Shown piece by piece: positions 6,203-11,582 of a DNA stretch of 11,582 nucleotides (position 1 is the first letter of the stretch; every line of letters starts with the position of its first letter). The DNA lies in the NCBI GenBank assembly GCA_945901835.1, contig CAMDMH010000033.1, positions 1-11,582 of the forward strand. The letters are read 5' to 3'. The notes beneath the pieces are model-generated. The model had not been told where the DNA came from and made no database searches. It worked only from the letters and a program-made list of their open reading frames with translations. This DNA is from Devosia equisanguinis (GTDB lineage Bacteria; Pseudomonadota; Alphaproteobacteria; Rhizobiales; Hyphomicrobiaceae). The position numbers and the translations under genes are program-made.

Positions 6203-7134
6203 GTGCCAAGCTCCACGATCACGATTTCAGGCGGAACGCCGAACCTGACCGGCGCACTGCTGCACCCAAGTCCCGAGGAAACGATCAGATGGCGTCCGCG
6301 TTCGACGATATGGCCGTAGATGTAGCGACCGCCGTAGAGTGAGGGAACATACGGTATCACGCCGGGCAGGCGCACCTGACCACCATGCGTATGTCCACAG
6401 ACGGTCAGCGCGACCCGATCCGGCATTTGATCGAAGATGTCGGGCTCGTGTGCCATCATGATCACGGGCGCGTCGTCGGTGACTAGTCGCAGGGTGCCCG
6501 GCAGATCGTGGGTGCTTGCCCATCCCGTATGTCCCGGCCGTTCGCCGGTAACCCACGCCCGAGGGGCAAACGAAGCCTGGTCGCCCAGCCCTGTGATCCA
6601 GAACGGTGTTCCGTCTTTCACCAGGCGCGTGGCCCGGTTCTCGTAGACGGGAATGCCGGCTGCTTCGAGCGCGCGCTGGGCAGCCGGAGGCCCCCGCCGC
6701 AACAGTTGCGCCTGCTTGTCGTCCCACCAGTCGTGGTTGCCCAGCACCGCATGCACGGCGAACGGCGCTTTGAGCCCGCCGAGTGCTCTTGCCCAGTCCC
6801 GCTCGGCGATGTTGCGGCTGAACCGGAGCATCCTGTTGCCGGCGACATAGTCGCCCAGCAACAGCACGGCGTCCGGCTTCAGGGCGTTCGTGCGCTCGAC
6901 GATGCCGCTGATGCGGTCGACGCTCATCCAGGGATCGCAGGCGTGGAAATCGGCGAGCAGCGCCAGCCGCAGCTTGAGCCCGGCCGCCCACCGGATGGGT
7001 TTGGGGCGGTACGTCGTGATGATGAGCGAGTGCGGCTCGGCGACAGCGTAACCGCCGACACCGATGCTGCTGCCTGCGGTCATGGCGAGACCCCGCAGCA
7101 TCTGGCGCCTGGAAAACAAGGCAGGTCTCCGCAT
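6178..7134 (-). CDS. Tat-exported metallophosphoesterase, YkuE-like (copy A)
   Basis: The 318-residue product has a twin-arginine signal, SRRQMLRG (8-15), then a hydrophobic region to about residue 33. All binuclear-metal motifs are intact: DFH (62-64), GD (94-95), GNHD (132-135), His229 and GHTH (247-250). It should hydrolyse a phosphoester outside the cytoplasmic membrane, like YkuE. A TTG codon immediately upstream (7137) could also initiate, but ATG 7134 is the simpler choice; no clear ribosome-binding site is seen for either. Copy B follows with a 25-base overlap, so the two are almost certainly co-transcribed and probably translationally coupled. Between them the most divergent segment lies around residues 186-206, after the FWITGLGDQ strand, likely a surface loop near the active site, so the copies may differ in substrate. 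Confidence 0.92.
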   Translation of the reverse strand: MRRPALFSRRQMLRGLAMTAGSSIGVGGYAVAEPHSLIITTYRPKPIRWAAGLKLRLALLADFHACDPWMSVDRISGIVERTNALKPDAVLLLGDYVAGNRMLRFSRNIAERDWARALGGLKAPFAVHAVLGNHDWWDDKQAQLLRRGPPAAQRALEAAGIPVYENRATRLVKDGTPFWITGLGDQASFAPRAWVTGERPGHTGWASTHDLPGTLRLVTDDAPVIMMAHEPDIFDQMPDRVALTVCGHTHGGQVRLPGVIPYVPSLYGGRYIYGHIVERGRHLIVSSGLGCSSAPVRFGVPPEIVIVELGTWSAVAQS

Positions 7135-7444
7135 CAAGCCCGACAGATCGGGAAAAAATCGAGTTCATCGGCCACGAGCCCGGCTACCGGTGAAACCGCC
7201 GCTCTCCAACACACGTGTGCTGATTACCAGGACATGGCGACGAAACCGTTAAACTCCGGCAACAGTTGGGCGAAATGGCCGTGAGGTGCCATCAGATCGC
7301 TGCGGATCGGCTTCCCTTGAGCGAGCGAGGCCCACCTCGGCCAGCAACAATCAGCCTTGACCAGAAACGAAATGTCCCGGAGCGGTTGCCCCGGGACACT
7401 CGAGTTTTACGCTGGATCGACAAGCGCTTGGCGCGTCGTGGCCT
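7135..7444. other. Intergenic region between phosphoesterase cluster and PRC-barrel gene
   Basis: About 310 bases without a credible gene; the small open frames here are shadow-like. It should contain the promoter of the minus-strand phosphoesterase cluster, but I see no clear -35/-10 pair. The end nearest the PRC-barrel gene holds that gene's terminator. Confidence 0.5.
7364..7398 (-). terminator. Rho-independent terminator of the PRC-barrel gene
   Basis: On the minus strand, TGTCCCGG (7398-7391) pairs perfectly with CCGGGACA (7380-7373) across a 10-base loop and is followed by TTTCGTTTC. It lies 46 bases after the stop codon of the minus-strand PRC-barrel gene. This separates that gene from the phosphoesterase cluster downstream. 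Confidence 0.75.
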
Positions 7445-7975
7445 TTACTTCTTGGCTTCAGCCGGCGTCTGCATCTTCTCACGCATGCCCTGCACGGCAT
7501 CGCCGGCCTGCTTGCCGAGCTCGATCGCCTTGTCCTTTGCGATTTTCGCCCAGTCGCCGGCCTTCTTGCGGGCTCGCTCGATGCGGCCGGGGTCGGTCAC
7601 GACGTAGGCAGGCGCGGCTGCGAGTTGCTCCTTGGTGACATCGACGAGCAGCACGCGGCTGCCTTCGACGACCGGGCCGACCTTCAGCGCGGAGAACGGC
7701 ACGGCGACCGTCTTGCCGCCGACGCCGACGATACCGCCGACCGTCAGGACGACCGTCGACGCCTTGCCGTCGGCGCCCAGGATGATGTCGGAGATCCGCG
7801 CGACCACTTCGGCTTTGGCGTTGAACACGGGCGTGCCGGCGAGGCGCGCCGTCGCCAGCTCACCCTGGACCTGACCCTTCTGGAAGACGATGCCCTGCTG
7901 TGCGTGGGCAACATAGGCTGTGCCGGCAATGGCCATCGTGCTGGCGAGCGCAAGCGCGGCAATCGAACGCTTCAT
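7445..7975 (-). CDS. Secreted PRC-barrel domain protein
   Basis: The 176-residue product has a textbook signal peptide (MKRS, hydrophobic 5-20, cleavage AHA-Q after residue 25). Residues 46-125 are a PRC-barrel: AGTPVFNAKAEVVARISDIILGADGKASTVVLTVGGIVGVGGKTVAVPFSAL. The C-terminal 45 residues are charged and helical-looking (ERARKKAGDWAKIAKDKAIELGKQAGDAVQ), perhaps an amphipathic or coiled helix. PRC-barrels mediate protein or RNA contacts in the cytoplasm (RimM, photosynthetic reaction centre H subunit); exported versions with unknown roles are common in Hyphomicrobiales. The start is chosen by CGAGGA nine bases upstream (plus-strand 7985-7990) and by the signal peptide; a longer open frame to 8098 adds an unlikely His-rich leader. 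Its own terminator follows. Exact role unknown. Confidence 0.88.
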   Translation of the reverse strand: MKRSIAALALASTMAIAGTAYVAHAQQGIVFQKGQVQGELATARLAGTPVFNAKAEVVARISDIILGADGKASTVVLTVGGIVGVGGKTVAVPFSALKVGPVVEGSRVLLVDVTKEQLAAAPAYVVTDPGRIERARKKAGDWAKIAKDKAIELGKQAGDAVQGMREKMQTPAEAKK

Positions 7976-8275
7976 GATCGTTGGTCCTCGTCTGGTTGAT
8001 GCGTAGAATCGGTGGTGGTGTGAGTGGCTGCCCGTATCTGGCCGGTTCACATTGATTGCGGCTGGTCCATAGCGGTTTCGGCGCAAATGGGACAGCAACC
8101 TGTTACATCAAGCCGCATTGGGGATAACTATATCTCGGGCCGAGCCGGGAGGCGGTGTCCGCGGGAGATAGCGAGCGACGACTGAACGGCGACTGAACGA
8201 TGCCCGACTGAACGATATCAGACTGACTGCGGTCGATACCCGTTCACTCATGGGGCGGCCATGCGGGAGACACCG
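7976..8275. promoter_or_regulatory. Divergent control region with repeat array
   Basis: This 300-base gap lies between the PRC-barrel gene (minus) and the hydrolase gene (plus). A weak plus-strand promoter candidate is TTACAT (8103-8108), 16 bases, TAACTA (8125-8130). A GACTGAACG repeat array occupies 8180-8230, closer to the hydrolase. No other gene is visible. Confidence 0.45.
8180..8230 (+). repeat. Direct repeat array GACTGAACG(A)
   Basis: Exact copies of GACTGAACG are at 8180-8188, 8191-8199 and 8206-8214; the last two extend to a shared following A. A degenerate fourth unit, GACTGACTGC, is at 8221-8230. Start-to-start distances are 11, 15 and 15 bases. The array ends about 45 bases before the hydrolase start codon. 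Short phased repeats in this position often bind a regulator; which one is unknown. Confidence 0.7.
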
Positions 8276-9148
8276 ATGCCCATTGCGACCATTGCCGGCG
8301 CTGCGATCAACTCCGAGATCATCGAGCCGGCCGGCCCGGGCCGCGATGCCCCGGCGATCGCGCTCTCGCCGGGCAGCCGCAGCCCGCTCGACGAGATGCG
8401 CCAGTTGGGCACGCTGATGGCAGCGGCTGGCTACCGCGTCCTCCTGCACGACAGGCGCAACTGCGGCGCGTCCGATGTGGGCTTCGATGCAACGCGCTCC
8501 GAGTTCGAGATGTGGGCCGACGACATGCACGAGCTTCTCGGGCACTTGGCGTTGCGCCCCGCGATCATCGGCGGCAGTTCTTCGGGCGCCCGCCTCGCGC
8601 TGACCTACGCGCTGCGCTACCCCGATGCCGTGAGCGCGCTCCTGCTGATGCGGATCACCGGCGGAAGCTTCGCCGTCGCCCGCCTGATCGAGAAGTATTT
8701 CGACGTGCACTCACGTGCTGCAGCGGCCGGCGGCATGGCCGCCGTCTGCGAAACCGAGCACTTCGCCGAACTGATCCGCACCCGCCCGCACAACCGCGAA
8801 CTGCTGATGGCGACCAAGCCCGCCGATTTCATCGCCTGCATGAATGCCTGGCGCGGCCACTTCCTCGCAGGCGTCGATCTCCCATTGATCGGCACATCGC
8901 AAGCCGCACTGCGCTCCTTGAAGATGCCCGTCTGCATCATCCCCGGCAACGACCTCACCCACCCCCGCGCCCGCGGCGCGCTCGTGGAACCGATGATACC
9001 CGACTGCGAACTCCACCATGTCACCGACATCGAGCACGACCTGGACGTCACGCCTCCCGAGGAATGGAAAGCCCACTACCCCCAGATGGCCAGCATCTTC
9101 GCGGACTTCCTGGCGCGGCGGCTCGGCGTGCCGCACAACGCCGCATGA
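8276..9148 (+). CDS. Alpha/beta hydrolase
   Basis: The 290-residue product has the alpha/beta hydrolase order: a first-strand region and SPGSRSPLDEM where the oxyanion-hole loop usually lies, VLLHDRRNCGAS (55-66), the nucleophile elbow GGSSSGAR (99-106, Ser102), then LLLMRITGG after the next strand. An acid candidate is Asp226 in IIPGNDLTHP, with His254 in TDIEHD. It probably hydrolyses an ester or a C-C bond in the cytoplasm; no signal peptide is seen. The ATG at 8276 has GGGAG six bases before it and is preferred to an in-frame ATG at 8261. The classical HG oxyanion pair is absent (PGSRS instead). It is divergent from the PRC-barrel gene and converges on the dehydrogenase gene 64 bases downstream. 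Substrate unknown. Confidence 0.87.
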   Translation: MPIATIAGAAINSEIIEPAGPGRDAPAIALSPGSRSPLDEMRQLGTLMAAAGYRVLLHDRRNCGASDVGFDATRSEFEMWADDMHELLGHLALRPAIIGGSSSGARLALTYALRYPDAVSALLLMRITGGSFAVARLIEKYFDVHSRAAAAGGMAAVCETEHFAELIRTRPHNRELLMATKPADFIACMNAWRGHFLAGVDLPLIGTSQAALRSLKMPVCIIPGNDLTHPRARGALVEPMIPDCELHHVTDIEHDLDVTPPEEWKAHYPQMASIFADFLARRLGVPHNAA

Positions 9149-9212
9149 TCGAATGGAAAAGGGCGACTGGTGGCTGTCATGATCAACAGCGACCCATCCC
9201 GTTCTCCCACCC

Positions 9213-10061
9213 TCAATCCCGCTTCCTGAAGAACGCCGCCAGCGCCGCTACGTCCCCCTTGCCGCCTGTCGCCTGGTCGTCGGCGATCTCCTGGTAGAGC
9301 TTGGCCATGCCGGTGTAGATCTCGGCGGAGGATGCGCGGCCGAAGTGGTCGGCGATCTCGTCCATCTCGCCGACGAAGCGGTAGGCCTTGTTGAACATGT
9401 CGGGTACCGAGCGGGCGATCGCCGGCAGGACGTTTTTCTGGCTCCCCGACAGCTCCGCGTAGAGCGCGTCGGAAGCACCGAACTTGGCCGCAGCCAGGAT
9501 CGACGCCGACGCAATCGCGGTCAGCCCCTTGGTGATCGCGGCATATGACATCTTGAGCGCCGACGCCGAACCGATGGGACCGTCGAGCGGCTTCACCAGC
9601 AACCCGCCGCGGATCAGTGTGTCGAGCGCCCCGGTGGGCGCGGCGGCGACATACACACTGGGGCTGTCGTAGCCCGGTCGCGGCGGCCCGCCGATGATGC
9701 CGCCATCGGCGAACGGCGTGCCGGTGGCCGCCACGAGCTTGCCGATCCGGATCACCATTTCCGAGCTGACGGCGTTGCAATCGATGTAGAGTGGCTTTCG
9801 CGATGCGGCGGCCAGATGCGGCGCGAGCCGTTCCGCCAGCGCCATGGCGTCCGAGGGCGGCACGATCGACAGCACGATGTCGGCCGCCGCGATCTCCGCA
9901 TCCAAGACGCTGCGCATGCCGGCCTTCGCCGCCCGCTCCCCGCTCGCCGCACTCCGCCCCGCGAGCGACGTGACGACATCGACGCCGCACTGCGCGAGCC
10001 GCCAGCCTACGCCCGCTCCCATGGTCCCCTGTGCGATCACCGCTACGACGGGCTTCGACAT
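9213..10061 (-). CDS. NAD(P)-dependent dehydrogenase of the 6-phosphogluconate/3-hydroxyisobutyrate type, with DUF1932-like C-terminus
   Basis: The 282-residue product begins with a Rossmann fold, VVAVIAQGTMGAGVGWRLA (5-23), of the G-x-M-G type used by beta-hydroxyacid dehydrogenases. DIVLSIVPPSDAMALAE (61-77) follows. The usual D-x-x-x-S-G-G substrate loop is replaced by ADGGIIGGPPRPGYDSPSVYV (118-138), typical of the DUF1932 branch. ALKMSYAAITKG (168-179) carries Lys170 at the position of the catalytic lysine. It should oxidise a small hydroxyacid or related substrate with NAD(P); which one is not known for most of this branch. The start MSKPVV at 10061 has GGAAAG upstream; a longer start at 10082 is possible. 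Two inverted palindromic repeats lie between it and the upstream GST gene, so it may be transcribed separately. Confidence 0.87.
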   Translation of the reverse strand: MSKPVVAVIAQGTMGAGVGWRLAQCGVDVVTSLAGRSAASGERAAKAGMRSVLDAEIAAADIVLSIVPPSDAMALAERLAPHLAAASRKPLYIDCNAVSSEMVIRIGKLVAATGTPFADGGIIGGPPRPGYDSPSVYVAAAPTGALDTLIRGGLLVKPLDGPIGSASALKMSYAAITKGLTAIASASILAAAKFGASDALYAELSGSQKNVLPAIARSVPDMFNKAYRFVGEMDEIADHFGRASSAEIYTGMAKLYQEIADDQATGGKGDVAALAAFFRKRD

Positions 10062-10095
10062 GTCATATCTTTCCAGATGCAAACGCTCTGTTGTT

Positions 10096-10141
10096 CTCCT
10101 CCCCCCTCGTGGGGGAGGTGCCCCGAAAGGGGCGGAGGGGG
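10096..10141 (+). repeat. Palindromic interspersed repeat, copy 2
   Basis: CCTCCCCC (10098-10105) pairs with GGGGGAGG (10111-10118), then GCCCC (10120-10124) pairs with GGGGC (10129-10133) around a GAAA loop. A GGAGGGGGG tail follows. It has the same plan as the element at 1084. It lies about 35 bases upstream of the dehydrogenase start codon, so it could affect that gene's promoter or leader. Confidence 0.8.
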
Positions 10142-10183
10142 GACGTTACAAGCGAGGCGTAGAGTTTCGATGTCGTTGGCAAA

Positions 10184-10232
10184 CCGCCCCCCCACCGGCG
10201 CTACGCGCCACCTCCCCCACGAAGGGAGGTGG
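10184..10232 (-). repeat. Palindromic interspersed repeat, copy 3 (inverted relative to copy 2)
   Basis: Read on the minus strand this has the same order as copies 1 and 2: CCACCTCCC (10232-10224) with GGGAGGTGG (10216-10208), then GGCGC (10209-10205) with GCGCC (10201-10197) around GTA, then a G-rich tail. The two stems share bases 10208-10209. Copies 2 and 3 are about 42 bases apart and head-to-head inverted, like paired REP units. The pair sits between the GST stop and the dehydrogenase start. Confidence 0.8.
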
Positions 10233-10273
10233 AGAACTTCGAACGGCGGCCTTCGCCACGAATTTCTCCGGTT

Positions 10274-10900
10274 CTACAAGCTCAATCCCTGCTCCTTCGC
10301 CGCCTTCTGTGTGGCCGGCCGCTGCAGCATGCGCTTGTAGTGCTCGCTGACCTTCGGGAAAGTCGCGATATCGACGCCATCGCTCTCGAGCCAGCTCGAC
10401 AGCGTGAACAGATATGGATCGCACATGGAGTAATCCGCACCGGTCACCCACGGCCCCTTCAGCATCTCCCGCTCGATCAGCAGGAACGCGTCGGACATGT
10501 TCTGCGCCACCTTTTTCTTCATACCTTCGATGGAGGCCTCGTCGTCGGCCCAGCGGGTACCGCGCGTGCGATGGGCGTGATGCACGTGCACCGTCGAGCA
10601 AAGGTAGCTGTTGAACGATTGCGCCTGCGCGAATGCCCAGCGATCATCGAGGTTGGCGAGCTTCGCCGCGGGGAACGTCTGCGCGAGATAGACGAGGATC
10701 GCCGGGGTCTCCGTCAGGATGCCCTTCGGCGTCACCAGCGCGGGCACGCGGCCCTTCGGATTGACCGAGAGATACTGCGGCGAGCGCTGTTCGCCCGCGG
10801 CGAAATTCACCCGCACGGCTTCGTAGGCCGCGCCGGTCTCGGCGAGCGCGATGTGGGAAGCAAGCGAGCAAGCGCCGGGCGAATAGAAGATCTTGTACAT
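10274..10900 (-). CDS. Glutathione S-transferase, beta-class-like
   Basis: The 208-residue product has the N-terminal thioredoxin-like domain with YSPGACSLASHIAL (6-19). Cys11 and Ser12 match the Cys10/Ser11 region of bacterial beta-class enzymes. The cis-proline motif NPKGRVPAL (47-55) and the glutathione-binding LTETPAILVYLA (62-73) follow. The C-terminal helical domain contains HVHHAH (105-110), near the His106 that lines the beta-class active site, and the fold-capping DPYLF (161-165). Length is normal. It conjugates or reduces substrates with glutathione in the cytoplasm; the physiological substrate is unknown. The start has AGGA about ten bases upstream. It follows the lumazine-binding-like gene by 49 bases on the same strand and probably shares its transcript. 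Confidence 0.93.
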   Translation of the reverse strand: MYKIFYSPGACSLASHIALAETGAAYEAVRVNFAAGEQRSPQYLSVNPKGRVPALVTPKGILTETPAILVYLAQTFPAAKLANLDDRWAFAQAQSFNSYLCSTVHVHHAHRTRGTRWADDEASIEGMKKKVAQNMSDAFLLIEREMLKGPWVTGADYSMCDPYLFTLSSWLESDGVDIATFPKVSEHYKRMLQRPATQKAAKEQGLSL

Positions 10901-10949
10901 GTGAAGCGTCCTGCGGATCGAGGTTCAGTGAGCGAGAGCGGAAGCGAGG

Positions 10950-11336
10950 TCAGCTCATCAGGTCGTAGTGGAACACCTTGGCCATGATCAGCCAGCGGCC
11001 ATCGACGCGGACGAAGGTCAGGAGGTCCGTGCAGAACCGCTGCCCGATCGCGCATTCGACCCGCGTGAACGCCGCGTCCGGCCCCGCGAATTCGATCGAC
11101 AGGATGCGGTCGCGGCGTGTCTCGTTGCGGCTTGCCGGCGACGGGCGCTTGTCCACCAGCGCGAAGTAGTCCGGCATGTTCATGAGCAGCAGCGGCTTTT
11201 CCGTCGCGCACGTGTAGGTGCACTGGGGATGGAACACGCGGCGAAGCCTGATGCTGTCGCTGTGGTAGAGGCCGTCGAAATACTCCTGCAACACGGCGGC
11301 GATGGCGGCAAACGGCTGGCCGGCGGCGTCGGTCAT
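10950..11336 (-). CDS. Putative lumazine-binding/NTF2-like (SnoaL-type) protein
   Basis: The 128-residue protein has the cone-shaped NTF2-like fold pattern. The first helix, AVLQEYFDGLYHSDSIRLRRVFHPQC, matches the family now called putative lumazine-binding (PF12893). Later strands are FTRVECAIGQRFCTDLLTFVRVDGRWLIMAKVFHYD. No signal peptide is present. These small domains bind hydrophobic ligands or act as isomerases, cyclases or dehydratases; the function of this subgroup is not established, and lumazine binding is a database name rather than a shown activity. GGAG eight bases upstream supports the ATG. It is the first gene of a two-gene minus-strand unit with the GST, so a ligand linked to glutathione chemistry is conceivable. 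Confidence 0.85.
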   Translation of the reverse strand: MTDAAGQPFAAIAAVLQEYFDGLYHSDSIRLRRVFHPQCTYTCATEKPLLLMNMPDYFALVDKRPSPASRNETRRDRILSIEFAGPDAAFTRVECAIGQRFCTDLLTFVRVDGRWLIMAKVFHYDLMS

Positions 11337-11372
11337 GACAGGCTCCGAGGATTGATGGGTCTTGGTGTCGGC

Positions 11373-11402
11373 AAGTTAGCCTAGTGCCGGTGCGCGGTCC
11401 AA
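11373..11402 (-). promoter_or_regulatory. Weak promoter candidate for the lumazine-binding-like/GST operon
   Basis: On the minus strand TTGGAC (11402-11397) and TAACTT (11378-11373) are 18 bases apart, which would place the transcription start about 30 bases before the ATG at 11336. Both hexamers match consensus only partly, so this is a position-based suggestion. Confidence 0.25.
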
Positions 11403-11437
11403 TCCAGGACCAACCATGAGGCAAAAATAGAGGGAGT

Positions 11438-11457
11438 TCGAGGGATACATCCCTCGA
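11438..11457. repeat. 20-base palindrome
   Basis: TCGAGGGAT (11438-11446) and ATCCCTCGA (11449-11457) are perfect inverted copies around AC. As a hairpin it would be an 8-base stem with a TACA loop. It lies in the region upstream of the lumazine-binding-like/GST operon. No T-tract follows on either strand. It could be an operator or part of a dispersed element. Confidence 0.6.
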
Positions 11458-11463
11458 TGGAGC

Positions 11464-11479
11464 GCGAGGCTAGCCTCGC
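11464..11479. repeat. Perfect 16-base palindrome GCGAGGCTAGCCTCGC
   Basis: The sequence is its own reverse complement. Fourteen of its bases (GAGGCTAGCCTCGC) recur exactly at 3015-3028, right at the thioesterase stop codon, so it is a repeated element in this window. It begins six bases after the preceding palindrome. Confidence 0.65.
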
Positions 11480-11562
11480 TCGCGCGGCTACCTACCTTGA
11501 CTATTGCCAACGCCGGATAGGCGCGGCCTTCTCAATCGCTATAGTGCGAGCGAGGGAGCCGC

Positions 11563-11582
11563 ATGCTTCCGCACCTAATGAA
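11563..11582 (+). CDS. Possible 5' end of a gene running off the right edge
   Basis: An ATG at 11563 is preceded by GAGGGAG (11552-11558) at a good distance, and a TATAGT hexamer lies at 11540-11545. Only six codons (MLPHLM) are inside the window, so no family can be proposed. If real, it is divergent from the lumazine-binding-like/GST operon, and 11337-11562 is a shared control region. Confidence 0.3.

Noticed and set aside
6508..7284. Plus-strand frame (258 codons) antisense to phosphoesterase copy A
   Set aside because: Antisense shadow; copy A has all catalytic motifs and a Tat signal.
9173..9190. Small hairpin GCTGT/ACAGC between the hydrolase and dehydrogenase genes
   Set aside because: A five-base stem with an eight-base loop and no T-tract is too weak to call a terminator.
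8512..9297. Plus-strand frame (261 codons) inside the hydrolase gene
   Set aside because: Shadow of the alpha/beta hydrolase; its translation is Arg/Pro/His-rich with no recognisable domain.
9076..9990. Long minus-strand frame (304 codons) overlapping the dehydrogenase and hydrolase genes
   Set aside because: Arginine/glycine-rich shadow of the dehydrogenase gene in high-GC DNA; the dehydrogenase frame shows clear family motifs.

Overview
The window is high-GC DNA (by eye in the 60s percent, with strong G/C bias at third codon positions). It looks like a chromosomal segment of an alphaproteobacterium, probably Hyphomicrobiales (Rhizobiales). The basis is the yicC-gmk pair, two Tat-exported YkuE-type phosphoesterases, a secreted PRC-barrel protein, and GC-rich palindromic intergenic repeats of a kind common in that order. 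This placement is inference; no rRNA or other phylogenetic marker is present. No tRNA, rRNA, CRISPR array, transposase or phage gene is visible.

Layout, left to right. (1) 1-48 is probably the start of a minus-strand gene that leaves the window. (2) 323-934 (+) is an exported DUF1080 protein. It converges on a minus-strand cytochrome P450 (1211-2395) across an intergenic region with two palindromic elements. (3) The P450 is divergent from a 4-hydroxybenzoyl-CoA-thioesterase-like hot-dog protein (2606-3016, +). The gap between them has short direct repeats and a near-consensus FNR/FixK-type box. (4) 3136-4715 (+) is the housekeeping pair yicC-gmk, with its own candidate promoter. (5) 4757-7134 (-) is a compact cluster: two paralogous Tat-signal phosphoesterases that overlap by 25 bases, then a YbgC-type thioesterase. 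(6) 7445-7975 (-) is a secreted PRC-barrel protein with a good rho-independent terminator. (7) A 300-base divergent region with a GACTGAACG repeat array separates it from an alpha/beta hydrolase (8276-9148, +). (8) The last part is minus strand: a DUF1932-type NAD(P)-dependent dehydrogenase (9213-10061), an inverted pair of palindromic repeats, and a lumazine-binding-like protein plus beta-class glutathione S-transferase operon (11336 to 10274). (9) A possible plus-strand gene starts at the right edge.

The mix is housekeeping (yicC, gmk, ybgC) plus accessory redox and detoxification enzymes (P450, thioesterase, GST, dehydrogenase, hydrolase). I do not see one new multi-gene system. The most distinctive signals are the tandem phosphoesterase duplication, in which one copy carries RNHD in place of GNHD; the repeat array at 8180-8230; the FNR/FixK-like box between P450 and thioesterase; and a three-copy interspersed repeat whose second hairpin keeps its pairing while the sequence changes.
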